64,000 nucleotides of DNA, taken from positions 86,813-150,812 of the forward strand of contig NZ_LLZN01000064.1 in the NCBI RefSeq assembly GCF_001509795.1, read 5' to 3'. Made by a program: the position numbers and the translations under genes. The notes beneath the pieces are model-generated. The model did not search any database. It saw only the letters and a program-made list of their open reading frames with translations, and was not told where the DNA came from. The DNA is from Streptomyces sp. NRRL WC-3605 (lineage in GTDB: Bacteria > Actinomycetota > Actinomycetes > Streptomycetales > Streptomycetaceae). Of this stretch, positions 40,994 through 52,530 are shown piece by piece; position 1 is the stretch's first letter; the number at the start of each line of letters is the position of its first letter.

Positions 40994-42084
40994 AGCGCGC
41001 GCTCACGGTGGACGACCTGGTGATGGGCGGCATCGCGCTCGCGGCGGGCCTGCTGGCGGCCCTCGCGCTGCGCGTCCTGTTCCGCTGGCTGCGCAAGCAC
41101 GCCGACCGCACCCGCTGGAGCGGTGACGACCTGATCGTGGACGTGCTGCGGACCGTGGTGCCGTGGGCGGCGTTCCTCGGCGGCGCGGCCTCGGCGGGCG
41201 CGGCGCTGCCCCTCACCCGGACGGTGCAGCGGCACGTCAACCAGTCGCTGACGGTCGTGCTCATCTTCGTGGTGACGCTGGCGGCGGCGCGCGGGATCGC
41301 CGGGGTGATGCGGTCGGTCACGCAGTCCCGCCCGGGGGTCGCCGGCTCCGCCACGATCTTCGTCAACATCACCCGGGTGCTGGTGCTGGCCATCGGGTTC
41401 CTGGTGGTGCTGCAGACGCTGGGCATCTCGATAGCGCCGATGCTGACCGCGCTGGGCGTCGGTGGTCTCGCGGTGGCGCTGGCGCTCCAGGACACCCTGG
41501 CGAACCTCTTCGCGGGCATCCACATCCTGGCCTCGAAGACGGTCCAGCCCGGCGACTACATCCGGCTCGCCAGCGGCGAGGAGGGCTACGTCGAGGACAT
41601 CAACTGGCGTCAGACGACGGTCCGGGCGCTCTCCAACAATCTGATCGTCATCCCCAACGGGGAGCTCGCGAAGACGAACATGACCAACTTCATGCGTCCC
41701 GAACAGGAGTTGACGATCCTGGTGCAGGTCGGGGTGGCCTACGACAGCGATCTCGACCTGGTCGAGCGGGTGACCTCCGAGGTCGTCGCCGAGGTGATGA
41801 AGGAGGTCGAGGGGGCGCTGCCGGAGCACGAGCCGGTGATCCGCTTCCACACCTTCGGCGACTCCCGGATCGGCTTCACGGTGATCCTCGGTGTGGGCGA
41901 GTTCAGCGACCAGTACCGGATCAAGCACGAGTTCATCAAACGGCTGCACCGGCGCTACCGCCGCGAGGGCATCCGCATCCCGGCGCCCACGCGGACGGTG
42001 GCGATCCAGCAGGGCACGGTGTCCATCCCGCAGCAGCGGGTGCCCGGAGAGGCGGACGAGATCGCTCCCGTCCGCCTCGACTGA
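40990..42084 (+). CDS. MscS-family mechanosensitive ion channel
   Basis: 364-aa membrane protein. Four predicted transmembrane segments lie near residues 10-30, 57-77, 85-105 and 125-170. The pore helix and beta domain are seen in APMLTALGVGGLAVALALQD then TLANLFAGIHILASKTVQPG, with the MscS motif VEDINWRQTTVRALSNNLIV followed by IPNGELAKTNMTNF. The soluble alpha-beta C-terminal domain follows (about 240-340). It should release solutes on hypo-osmotic shock at the cytoplasmic membrane. GTG 40990 follows GGAGGTGACC. Its stop is six bases from the convergent peptidase stop. Confidence 0.93.
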   Translation: MKRALTVDDLVMGGIALAAGLLAALALRVLFRWLRKHADRTRWSGDDLIVDVLRTVVPWAAFLGGAASAGAALPLTRTVQRHVNQSLTVVLIFVVTLAAARGIAGVMRSVTQSRPGVAGSATIFVNITRVLVLAIGFLVVLQTLGISIAPMLTALGVGGLAVALALQDTLANLFAGIHILASKTVQPGDYIRLASGEEGYVEDINWRQTTVRALSNNLIVIPNGELAKTNMTNFMRPEQELTILVQVGVAYDSDLDLVERVTSEVVAEVMKEVEGALPEHEPVIRFHTFGDSRIGFTVILGVGEFSDQYRIKHEFIKRLHRRYRREGIRIPAPTRTVAIQQGTVSIPQQRVPGEADEIAPVRLD

Positions 42085-42090
42085 CCGTCG

Positions 42091-43656
42091 CTACAGGGTC
42101 GCGGAGTTGTCGTGGCTCCGGGCCGTCGAGCGGCGGCCCGGGGCGAGCGAGGCGCTCACCGGGGTGACCGTCCAGTCCGGGTGGCCGGGCATCCGCGGCG
42201 TCTTCGTGCCGTACAGCCAGTCCCGCAGGAAGCCGCCGAGGTCCTGGCCCGCGACCTCGGAGGCGACGGCGATGTAGTCCTCCGTCGACGCCGAGGCGTT
42301 GCGGTAGCGGGCGAGGAAGGTGCGCTCCACGGTGTTGAAGGTGGCCTCGCCCACGAGGTTGCGCAGCGCGTACAGCACGAGGACGCCGCCGAGGTAGCGC
42401 TGGCTGTCGAACAGGTTGGCGGCGTTCGGGGCCGCGACCGGCCCGGAGGTGCGGCGCCACTGGTCGCCCTGGGCGTAGGTGTTCTTCATCCGGGCCTCCA
42501 TGGTGGAGAGGCCCAGGGAGTCGGTCCAGCCGCGCTCGTAGCGGTAGAGCAGGCCGTAGAAGTCGGCGTGCCCCTCGTTGATCCACAGGTCGGCCCAGTC
42601 GGCGGGGCTCACGCTGTTGCCGAAGTAGGAGTGGACCAGCTCGTGCATCATGTGCGAGCCGATCTTGGACTCCTCCTGGAGCAGGTAGTTCGGCTTGTAC
42701 AGGGTGAGGGTCTGGGTCTCCAGGCCGGTGAAGTCGAAGGCGTTCGGGGCGTCGGAGTTGCAGGGCAGCAGTCCGTACGTCTCGAACGGGTAGGCGCCGA
42801 GGCGCGCCTCCAGCCACTCCACCAGGCCGGGCGTCAGCGCGAGGGCCGGCTCCAGCGCGGCGGCGCGGGCGGCGGGGACGACGTCGCGCAGCGGCAGCCC
42901 GTGCGGGCCCTGCCGCTCCTTGATCACGTAGTCGCCGACCGTGATCTGCACCAGTTCGGTGGCCATGGGCTCGCGCGAGCGGTAGGTGTACGCCGTACGG
43001 CCGCCGGACAGGGTCTCGGTGCGCACGAGCAGGCCGCTCGCGACGCCGCGCAGGCCGGCCGGGACGGTGATGCGGAAGGTGAAGTCGGCCTTGTCGGACG
43101 GGTGGTCGTTGCAGGGGAAGACGGTGTGGGCCAGGTTCGGCTGGCCGCACACCGCGAACCCGTCCAGGGTGTCGACCCAGCCGGTGAGCGGCTGCGGGAT
43201 GCGGCGCGGGTCCGCCGAGTACTCCACGCACACGGTCGCCGAGGACTTGTCCGGCAGCGTCCGTGCGGGCGTGATCCGCAGCTTCTCCTCCACCTGCTCG
43301 AAGGTCGCCGCGCGGCCCCCGACGCGGACGGAGCGTATGTCGAGGCCGAGGGAGTCCAGGGCGAAGCGGGACAGCGCCTGGGTGGTGCGGATCCGCAGGG
43401 TGACCTTCGCGTCGACCAGGCGGGTCGCGGGGTCGTAGGAGAAGTCGAGGTCGTAGGCGCTGACGCGGTAGCCGTCGTTGCCCAGGGCCGGGTAGACGCG
43501 GTCGCCGAGGGTCTCCGGTCCCGGGGTGCCGGACTTCTTCCTGGCCGCCGGCTCCCCCGCCGTCGGTGCGGCCTGGGCCGAGGGAGCGCCGGCCAGGGCC
43601 GCCGCGGTGCCGATGAGGGCGGCCGCCGGGGCCGTCACTCGGGTGCGATATCTCAT
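42091..43656 (-). CDS. secreted M1-family zinc metallopeptidase
   Basis: 521-aa exported peptidase. The signal peptide is MRYRTRVTAPAAALIGTAAA... with cleavage near PSAQAAP. The M1 N-terminal beta domain precedes the catalytic domain, where HELVHSYFG plus NEGHADF (HExxH-x18-E) bind zinc. The exopeptidase GxMEN motif reads TGLETQT, as in several actinomycete M1 peptidases with altered N-terminal recognition. The C-terminal armadillo domain of full-length aminopeptidase N (about 870 aa) is absent. ATG 43656; the longer open frame upstream lies opposite icd and is not real. Confidence 0.9.
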   Translation of the reverse strand: MRYRTRVTAPAAALIGTAAALAGAPSAQAAPTAGEPAARKKSGTPGPETLGDRVYPALGNDGYRVSAYDLDFSYDPATRLVDAKVTLRIRTTQALSRFALDSLGLDIRSVRVGGRAATFEQVEEKLRITPARTLPDKSSATVCVEYSADPRRIPQPLTGWVDTLDGFAVCGQPNLAHTVFPCNDHPSDKADFTFRITVPAGLRGVASGLLVRTETLSGGRTAYTYRSREPMATELVQITVGDYVIKERQGPHGLPLRDVVPAARAAALEPALALTPGLVEWLEARLGAYPFETYGLLPCNSDAPNAFDFTGLETQTLTLYKPNYLLQEESKIGSHMMHELVHSYFGNSVSPADWADLWINEGHADFYGLLYRYERGWTDSLGLSTMEARMKNTYAQGDQWRRTSGPVAAPNAANLFDSQRYLGGVLVLYALRNLVGEATFNTVERTFLARYRNASASTEDYIAVASEVAGQDLGGFLRDWLYGTKTPRMPGHPDWTVTPVSASLAPGRRSTARSHDNSATL

Positions 43657-43722
43657 GGTCCGCCTTCGCTGGGGCGGCCGGGTGGTCAGGACCGGCCGCC
43701 GGTCGGTGATCTCCCTACATGA

Positions 43723-46122
<2,400 letters not shown>

Positions 46123-46139
46123 CGCACCCGCCCACGATT

Positions 46140-46170
46140 CCGCCCCGGCCGGTCCCTCCGGCCGGGGCGG
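46140..46170 (+). terminator. hairpin terminator of icd
   Basis: CCGCCCCGGCCGG (46140-46152) and its exact reverse complement (46158-46170) flank loop TCCCT, 17 bases past the icd stop. Confidence 0.85.
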
Positions 46171-46296
46171 AGCCGTGTCCGGACCGTCCCGTGCGCCGGG
46201 ACCGTGCCCCAACCGTCCCGCGTGGCCGGGGCCGCTGTCAGTGGCGTGTGACACCTTGATCGTCGTACCTCACCGACAGCACCTTTGGAGCAGCGC

Positions 46297-47094
46297 ATGA
46301 GCGTCGTGCCGCCCTCGTTCGACCACCTCCCCGGAGACCCCGAGTCCCCGGTGATCCTGCACGTGCCGCACTCGTCACGGGAGATACCGGCCGGCGTGCG
46401 GTCCGGGATCGTCCTGGACGACGCCGCGCTGGAGCGGGAGCTGGACCACATCACCGACGCGCACACGGCGTCGATCGCCGAGGCGGCGGCCCGGGCGGCC
46501 GGTGTCACCCCGTGGCGGTTCGTGAACCGACTGTCCCGGCTCGTCGTCGATCCCGAGCGCTTCCCGGACGACCGGGAGGAGATGCTGGCCGTCGGGATGG
46601 GCGCCGTGTACACGCGGACCACGCACCGGGAACCGCTGCGGCCCGACGGCACCGACCCCGAGCCGCTGGTCGAGCGCTACTTCCGGCCGTACGCGCAGGC
46701 CATGGCGGACGCCGTCGCCGACCGGCTCGCCGCCACCGGCCGGGCCGTGATCGTCGACGTGCACTCCTACCCGGCCGACCCGCTGCCGTACGAGCTGCAC
46801 GCCGACGGCCCCCGGCCGCCCGTGTGCCTGGGCACCGACTCCTTCCACACGCCGCCCGCCCTGCTCGCCGCCGCGCGGGAGGCGTTCGCGCCGTGCGGGG
46901 AGACCGGGCTGGACAGCCCGTTCGCGGGCACGTACGTGCCGCTGGAGTTCTACGGCGAGGACCCGCGGGTGTCCGCCCTGATGGTCGAGATCCGGCGGGA
47001 CACGTACATGACGGAGCCGGGCGGTCCGGCAGGTCCCGGACTCACCCGGCTCGCGGGCGCGCTGGCGGCGCTGGTGGACGCCGTCACACGCTGA
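46297..47094 (+). CDS. N-formylglutamate amidohydrolase family protein
   Basis: 265-aa zinc hydrolase of the HutG/FGase superfamily. Motifs: VILHVPHSSREIPAG at residues 19-33 (zinc His), DHITDAHTASIAEAAA, VNRLSRLVVDPERFPDD, IVDVHSYPADPLPYELHADG and MVEIRRDTYM. The classical role is N-formylglutamate to glutamate and formate in histidine degradation, but no hut genes are nearby, so the substrate is uncertain. GGAG at 46287-46290 sets ATG 46297; the upstream TTG 46285 is less likely. Confidence 0.88.
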   Translation: MSVVPPSFDHLPGDPESPVILHVPHSSREIPAGVRSGIVLDDAALERELDHITDAHTASIAEAAARAAGVTPWRFVNRLSRLVVDPERFPDDREEMLAVGMGAVYTRTTHREPLRPDGTDPEPLVERYFRPYAQAMADAVADRLAATGRAVIVDVHSYPADPLPYELHADGPRPPVCLGTDSFHTPPALLAAAREAFAPCGETGLDSPFAGTYVPLEFYGEDPRVSALMVEIRRDTYMTEPGGPAGPGLTRLAGALAALVDAVTR

Positions 47095-47103
47095 TCCCCC
47101 GGC

Positions 47104-47583
47104 TCAGGCCCGTGTCCACTCCGTGACGACGACCTCCGCGCCGGTCCGCAGCCGCAGGGCGAACGGGCCGGTGAGGGGGGCGTCGCTGGAGAAGCGGCCC
47201 ATGGCGTCGGCGTCGACCGTCACGGCCGTCTGCGGCCCGCCCAGCACCTCGATACGGGCGGGCCGCGGCGGCAGCACCTGCCCCATGAGGCCCTGCGCGG
47301 TCACCTCCACGTCGACGGTCACCTCGCCGGCGCTGAAGGTCAGCATCCGCGGGACGTCCTCGGCCCCCCTCACCGGGATGGCGTCGACCACCGAGTCGAA
47401 CGTCAGCCCGGCGATCCGGGCGTCCAGGTCGTGCAGCGCGAAGGCCGCGACGGCGATCTCCCGCAGCTGCGCGGGCACGGGATCGAGGATGGCGGCCGCC
47501 TGGCGCAGCTCCGCCTCCAGCGGGCCCCCGTCGAACTCGTCCTCTCCGAACGGCTCCTGGCCCTCCGGCATGTCGTCGGTCAT
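47104..47583 (-). CDS. 159-aa protein of unknown function coupled to the ECF sigma factor
   Basis: Not a family I can name. An acidic N-terminus (DDMPEGQEPFGEDEFDGG) is followed by a helix LDPVPAQLREIAVAAFALHD. The C-terminal beta-rich part (about residues 80-157) has the look of a transthyretin/carboxypeptidase-regulatory-like sandwich (ARIEVLGGPQTAVTVDADAM, GRFSSDAPLTGPFALRLRTG). No signal peptide or transmembrane helix. The ATG overlaps the sigma stop (ATGA), so it is made with the sigma factor and may be its regulator or part of the protease module; that is inference from gene order. Confidence 0.75.
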   Translation of the reverse strand: MTDDMPEGQEPFGEDEFDGGPLEAELRQAAAILDPVPAQLREIAVAAFALHDLDARIAGLTFDSVVDAIPVRGAEDVPRMLTFSAGEVTVDVEVTAQGLMGQVLPPRPARIEVLGGPQTAVTVDADAMGRFSSDAPLTGPFALRLRTGAEVVVTEWTRA

Positions 47584-48218
47584 CGTGCCCCCCGTGCGTC
47601 GAGTCGGGCCCGCAGCCGGCGCAGACAGCGCTGGCGCAGTGGTCCGATACTGCCTACGGCGATGCCCAGCGCGGCCGACACCTCCTGATAGCTCGGCGGC
47701 GGCGAGGCCATCAGCACCCGCAGCAACTGGCGGCAGCGGTCGCCCAGTTCCTCGAACTCCTGCCACATCCAGCGGATCCGCTCGCTCTCGGCGGCCGCCT
47801 CCTCCGAGTCGAGGACCGACTGCTCGGGCGTGCGCTCCTCGCTGACCCGGTCCAGCAGCTGCGGATCGCTCGTCACGGTCAGCCGCCGCAGGCTCTTGAG
47901 GACCTTCAGGCTCTCGTGCCGCGCGGTGCTGGCGAGCCAGGAGCCGGCCTTCTCCGGTTCCCGGATCCGCCCCAGGTTCTGGGCGAAGCGGAACCACACG
48001 GTCTGGTACACCTCATGGGCGTCGGCGTCCCCCAGCCGGTGGGCGCGCACCACCGACCACACCAGTGGGCTCAGCCCTTCCACGAGCGCCTTCCAGGCCG
48101 CCGCGTCGCCGTCCACGGCGGACCGGACCAACGCGCCGACGTCTGCACGGTCCACAACTCCACCCCTCGTGTACGACACGTCATCGTACGCCGCGGAGTG
48201 GACCGTTCCGACCGTCAT
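47580..48218 (-). CDS. ECF RNA polymerase sigma factor of the protease island
   Basis: 212-aa group IV sigma factor. Region 2 is visible as LVEGLSPLVWSVVRAHRLGD through EVYQTVWFRFAQNLGRIREP, with SWLASTARHESLKVLKSLRR. Region 4 is ELGDRCRQLLRVLMASPPPS, followed by YQEVSAALGIAVGSIGPLRQ and RCLRRLRARL. ATG 48218 overlaps the subtilase stop as TGATG, a strong coupling signal; an internal GTG is an alternative start. No classical anti-sigma factor is encoded nearby; the coupled 159-aa protein is the only candidate. Confidence 0.9.
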   Translation of the reverse strand: MTVGTVHSAAYDDVSYTRGGVVDRADVGALVRSAVDGDAAAWKALVEGLSPLVWSVVRAHRLGDADAHEVYQTVWFRFAQNLGRIREPEKAGSWLASTARHESLKVLKSLRRLTVTSDPQLLDRVSEERTPEQSVLDSEEAAAESERIRWMWQEFEELGDRCRQLLRVLMASPPPSYQEVSAALGIAVGSIGPLRQRCLRRLRARLDARGAR

Positions 48219-49645
48219 CACCGGGCGGCCGGAAGGCCGACGGGCACGGGGCGCCAGGTCGCGGGGCGCAGCGCCGGCACGTGCGCCCCGCGCACCTCCG
48301 CGAAGCCGGAGGACGCCGCGAGCATCTTGTACCGGGCGACGCGCGGGTCGTTCTCCGCCTGCGCGGACATGTGCGCGGAGATCATCCCGGCGACGAGCGG
48401 GGTGGCGAACGAGGTGCCGCTCCAGTGCGCGTGGCCGTCGAACGTCACCTGGTCCGGCTTGCCCGCGGGGTCCTGCTCGCTGAGCACGCCGGTGTGGCGC
48501 GGCGACTGGCAGGTGCAGGAGTAGCCGAAGCCGTAGCGGCAGGCGTCGTAGGTGGAGTGCTGGTAGACGTAGGGCATCGGCTGCTCGAAGCCGGTGAGGA
48601 CGCTGGTGAGGCGCTCGCCGGGGGCGTACACCTTCACCCAGGCGCCGTGGTTGCTGAAGCAGGCGCCGAACTCGCCGTCGGCGCGCAGCGCCCCGACCGA
48701 AAGCACCGCGTCCTGGTAGTCGGGCAGGTCCGCGTAGGCGGCGGGCCAGAACGGCGTCGCGCTGCCGTTGTTGCCGGCGGCGGCGACGAGCAGGGTGCGC
48801 TGCCCGCGCAGTTCGCGCATGAACGCCTCGATGCCGAGCAGTCCGTCGGTGCGGCCGTTGGAGGTGCCCGCGGAGAGGCTGAGGATGTCGGGCCAGCCGC
48901 CCTGGTCGACGGCCTCGAAGAGCTTCTCGCCGAACTCGGACTCCAGGATGGCGCCGGCGTCGTTGAGGCTGTTGCGCACGGTGATGGAGGTGTTGGGTGC
49001 CACCGCGGCGACGAGTCCGGCGATGAACGTGCCGTGCCCGACGTACTGCTGGAGGACGCCGTCGTCGTCGCACTCCTGGATCTGGGCGTCGCCGTCGGTG
49101 TGGGCGAGCAGCGGGGAGGACCGGAAGTCGTTCATGAGCCCGGTGTCGACGACCAGGACACCGACGGCGCTGTCCGCGTCCCAAGTGCCCTCGACAGGGG
49201 CCGGGTTGAGTCCCTCGCCCTGACCGACGGGGACGGGCTCGTCGCCCGGGCAGGAGTTGACGGCGATGGACACCAGGTGGTTGCGGCTGACGAGCCGGCG
49301 TCCGGCGCGGCCCTCGACCTCCCGCAGGGCGCGCAGGGCGTGCGCCACGGGCCGGTCGCCGGCGCGGTCGCCCTCCCCGGGGTCGCCGACCTGGATGCGG
49401 GTGATGCCGGAGCGGTTGGTGCGGGGGCTCGCGCGGCGCACGTGGTCCTGCACGAGTTCGGGCTGGGCGGTGAAGTGCGCGCGGACGGTGTCCTCGACGA
49501 GGGCGGCGTCCTCGCCGTCGCGGACCAGCACATAGCCCTTCTCGTAGATGAACTCGGCCGAGTCGTCCGGGCCCATCGCGAGGGGGACGTCGGGCATGGA
49601 GCGCTGGATCTGCTCGAACTGCTCGTGGAATCGCTGTGGTGCCAT
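48218..49645 (-). CDS. S8 family (subtilisin-like) serine protease, apparently cytoplasmic
   Basis: 475-aa subtilase. The catalytic Asp is in VGVLVVDTGLMNDF near residue 178, His in YVGHGTFIAGLVAAVAP near 220, the oxyanion Asn in LVAAAGNNGSATPFW and nucleophile Ser in HWSGTSFATPLVAGM near 425. The first about 150 residues (PQRFHEQFEQIQRSMPDVPL...) form a helical N-terminal region instead of a signal peptide, so the enzyme should stay inside the cell. ATG 49645 has GGGAGGAC upstream. It is divergent from the CHAT gene across 107 bases and translationally coupled to an ECF sigma factor. Confidence 0.92.
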   Translation of the reverse strand: MAPQRFHEQFEQIQRSMPDVPLAMGPDDSAEFIYEKGYVLVRDGEDAALVEDTVRAHFTAQPELVQDHVRRASPRTNRSGITRIQVGDPGEGDRAGDRPVAHALRALREVEGRAGRRLVSRNHLVSIAVNSCPGDEPVPVGQGEGLNPAPVEGTWDADSAVGVLVVDTGLMNDFRSSPLLAHTDGDAQIQECDDDGVLQQYVGHGTFIAGLVAAVAPNTSITVRNSLNDAGAILESEFGEKLFEAVDQGGWPDILSLSAGTSNGRTDGLLGIEAFMRELRGQRTLLVAAAGNNGSATPFWPAAYADLPDYQDAVLSVGALRADGEFGACFSNHGAWVKVYAPGERLTSVLTGFEQPMPYVYQHSTYDACRYGFGYSCTCQSPRHTGVLSEQDPAGKPDQVTFDGHAHWSGTSFATPLVAGMISAHMSAQAENDPRVARYKMLAASSGFAEVRGAHVPALRPATWRPVPVGLPAAR

Positions 49646-49675
49646 GGGTGTCCTCCCGATGGGGCGACGGTCGTC

Positions 49676-49700
49676 AATCAGAGCCGTGGGACGGCTGATT
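49676..49700. promoter_or_regulatory. inverted repeat in the subtilase/CHAT divergent promoter
   Basis: AATCAGAGCCGT (49676-49687) and ACGGCTGATT (49691-49700) are inverted copies with a 2-base bulge, in the middle of the 107-base gap between the divergent starts. A natural operator for co-regulating both transcripts. Confidence 0.5.
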
Positions 49701-49752
49701 GATACAGCGACAAACCGTGTGGTCCGGTTCCGGGGCAACTACCATCCGTGGA

Positions 49753-52359
49753 GTGACAGCGGGAAGCGACTCGGTTCTCGAACTGCTGCCGATGGTGTTC
49801 GCGGCCCCGAACGACGCGCTGGCGAGGGCGGAGGGTGTGCTCGACGCCGATCCGTCGCCGTTGCACGCCTCCGTGGCGCATCAGGTGATCGGCATCTGGC
49901 AGCGCGACTGGGGCGACATGCGGATCGCCCTGCACCACCTGCGGCGTGCCCGGGATCTCGCGGCCCGCGCGGAGTCGGCCGAGCGGGAGGCCGACGTCCT
50001 GGCGGCGCTCGGGGTCGCGTTGGTGCACGCGGGGCGCACTCAGCAGGGCCTGGCCGCGCTGGAGCGCGGGGTGGAGCGCGTCAGCGGGCATACGCGCGCC
50101 CGCGTGCTGTTCCGGCGTGCCTACGCCCGCTGGGTCCTGGGGCACCACCGGGCGGCGCTGGAGGACGTCCGCCGGGCGGTCCCGGTGCTGCGGCAGGCCG
50201 ACGACGTGATCTGGACGGCGCGGGCCCTGACGCTGCGGGCCACCGTGCATCTGGCGCTCGGCGCGGTGGACCGGGCGGACGCCGACTTCGCGGCGGCCGA
50301 GGCGCTGTGGGACACCACCGGCCAGGAGCACGACAAGGCGGACGCGGTGGAGAGCCGGGGGCTCGCCGCGTTCCGGTCCGGCGACATACCGGCAGCGCTG
50401 CGCCTCCTCGACGAGGCCGAGGAGCGCTACGCCAAGCTCGGCACGCCGACGTTCATGCTCAGCATCCGGCGCTGCGAGGTGCTGATGGCCGCCGGTCTGG
50501 CACCGGAGGCGCTCGCCGAGGCGGACGCGGCGATCGCCGTCCTCGACCGCATCGGCGGGCAGTCCACCCGCAAGGCGGAACTGCTGCTGTCGGCCGCGAC
50601 GGCGGCCCGGCTCGCGGGCGACGCGCACACCGCGATCGCGCGCGCCGACATGGCCGTTCGGCTGTTCACGGGGCAGCGGCGGCCCTGGTGGGAGGCGCAC
50701 GCCCGGCTGGTGCTCATCGAGGCGCGGGTGGCCGCCGGACGCAGTTCGGGCCGGCTGGTCGCCGACACGGCCGCGGTCGCCGAACGGCTGGCGTCCTTCG
50801 GCGCGCCCGCCGCACCGGAGGCGTCGCTGCTCGCGGGCCGCATCGCGCTCGGGCTGGGCTGGCGGGCCGACGCCGAACGGCATCTGGCGCTCGCCGCCCG
50901 CAGCCGGCGCAGCGGGCCGCCGCTGGCCCGGATGACGGGCTGGGCGGCACAGGCGCTGCGGGCCCGGGCGGCCGGGTCGGGGCGCGGGGTGCTGGAGGCG
51001 TGCCGGCGGGGCCTCGACGTGCTGGACGCGCACCGGATGACGCTGGGCGCGTCCGAGCTGCGGGCACGGGCGAGCGCGCAGGGCGCGGAGCTCGCGGCGC
51101 TGGCGCAGCAGGCGAGCCTGGACACCGGGGGGCCGCGCCGGCTGCTGGTGTGGAGCGAGCGCTGGCGGGCGTCGGCACTGTCGGCGCCCCCGACCAGGCC
51201 ACCGGCCGACCCTCAGCTCCAGAGCGACCTCACGGCGTTCCGGGAGATCGCGGCACGCGCCGAGGCCGCCCGGATGGACGCCCGCCCGGTGCCCGCGCTG
51301 GAGCGCGAACAGCGGCGCCTGGAACGGGAGATCCGCGCCCGGACGCTGCACATGCGGGGCGACGCGCCGGGCGACGGTCACCGCTTCGATCCCGGGCGGC
51401 TGCTGGACCGGCTCGGGGACGGCGTACGGCTGGTCGAGCTCGCCGTGCTGGACGGCCGGGTCCAGGTGCTGCTGTGCGGGCAGGGCCGGGTGCGCCGGTT
51501 CGAGGCCGGGCTGCTCGCGGAGGCGGAGGTGGAGGCCGAGCACGTCCAGGCCGGGCTGCGGCGGCTCGCGCATCCCGGGGCGGAGGCGCGGCTGCCTGTG
51601 GTGGAGGCCGCCGGGCGGCGTCTGGAGGAGCTGCTGCTGGGGCCCGCGGCGGCCCACCTGGGCGACGGTCCCGTGGTGGTCGTGCCGCCGGCCCGGCTGC
51701 ACCGGGTGCCGTGGGCGCTGCTGCCGTCGCTGCGGGAGCGCGTGGTGAGCGTGTCGCCGTCGGCGACGAGCTGGCTGCGGGCCCGGGAGACCGAGCCGCC
51801 CCGGCGGGGCCGGCATGTGCTGGTGCGCGGGCCGGGGCTGGCGACGGGCGGCGCCGAGGTGCCGCACCTGGCCGTCCGGTACGGCGGCGCGGTCGTCCTC
51901 GAACACGCCGACGCGCGGGTGCCGCGGGTCCTGGAGGAACTGGACGGGGCCGAGCTGGCGCACATCGCGGCGCACGGCGCGTTCCGGGCGGACAGCCCGC
52001 TGTTCTCGTCGCTGCGGATGGCGGACGGCCCGATCGTCGTGCACGACTTCGAACGGCTGGACCGCAGCCCGTACCGGATCATCCTGTCCTGCTGCGACAC
52101 CGCCCGCTTCGCGTCGGTCGGCGCGGACGAACTCCTGGGTCTGGTCACCGCGTTGCTGCCGCTGGGCACGGCGGGCGTGGTGGCGTGCAGCGCACCCGTG
52201 AACGACGCCGCGGTGGTGCCGCTGATGCTGACGCTCCACAAGGGCCTGGACGCCGGTCTGTCCCTGGCGGAGGCCCTGCGCGACGCGCGGGCGGCGCTCC
52301 CGGACGACGCCCTGCACAGGGCGACGGGCTGGGCTTTCACGGCGTTCGGAGCGGCCTGA
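49753..52359 (+). CDS. TPR-repeat protein with C-terminal CHAT (caspase-like) protease domain
   Basis: 868-aa protein. Residues about 20-480 are helical tetratricopeptide-like repeats (e.g. ALGVALVHAGRTQQGLAALE, LRLLDEAEERYAKLG). A linker helix (PVPALEREQRRLEREIRART) leads to the CHAT domain at about 560-868: VVVPPARLHRVPWALLPSLR, catalytic His in LAHIAAHGAF, catalytic Cys in RIILSCCDTARFAS and the conserved GTAGVVACSAPVNDAAVVPL. The His-Cys dyad is intact, so an active cysteine peptidase is expected. GTG 49753 is my start; TTG 49699 would begin inside the inverted repeat. In other bacteria CHAT proteases cleave partners on TPR-sensed activation, in defence or programmed death. Confidence 0.93.
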   Translation: MTAGSDSVLELLPMVFAAPNDALARAEGVLDADPSPLHASVAHQVIGIWQRDWGDMRIALHHLRRARDLAARAESAEREADVLAALGVALVHAGRTQQGLAALERGVERVSGHTRARVLFRRAYARWVLGHHRAALEDVRRAVPVLRQADDVIWTARALTLRATVHLALGAVDRADADFAAAEALWDTTGQEHDKADAVESRGLAAFRSGDIPAALRLLDEAEERYAKLGTPTFMLSIRRCEVLMAAGLAPEALAEADAAIAVLDRIGGQSTRKAELLLSAATAARLAGDAHTAIARADMAVRLFTGQRRPWWEAHARLVLIEARVAAGRSSGRLVADTAAVAERLASFGAPAAPEASLLAGRIALGLGWRADAERHLALAARSRRSGPPLARMTGWAAQALRARAAGSGRGVLEACRRGLDVLDAHRMTLGASELRARASAQGAELAALAQQASLDTGGPRRLLVWSERWRASALSAPPTRPPADPQLQSDLTAFREIAARAEAARMDARPVPALEREQRRLEREIRARTLHMRGDAPGDGHRFDPGRLLDRLGDGVRLVELAVLDGRVQVLLCGQGRVRRFEAGLLAEAEVEAEHVQAGLRRLAHPGAEARLPVVEAAGRRLEELLLGPAAAHLGDGPVVVVPPARLHRVPWALLPSLRERVVSVSPSATSWLRARETEPPRRGRHVLVRGPGLATGGAEVPHLAVRYGGAVVLEHADARVPRVLEELDGAELAHIAAHGAFRADSPLFSSLRMADGPIVVHDFERLDRSPYRIILSCCDTARFASVGADELLGLVTALLPLGTAGVVACSAPVNDAAVVPLMLTLHKGLDAGLSLAEALRDARAALPDDALHRATGWAFTAFGAA

Positions 52360-52530
52360 GGGGCCGAGCCGGCGACGGCCGGGCGTGCATCGTGGAGTGC
52401 CGGCAGCCACGACCGGCCGGCGGGCTTGTGGCGGCGTGCGCCCGGTCGCTCGCCCGACGCGCCGCGTGCCCGGCCCGTCGCCGATGCCCCGTGTCGCCGG
52501 AACCCGAGGGGTTCCGGTCGGGCCGCGCGT

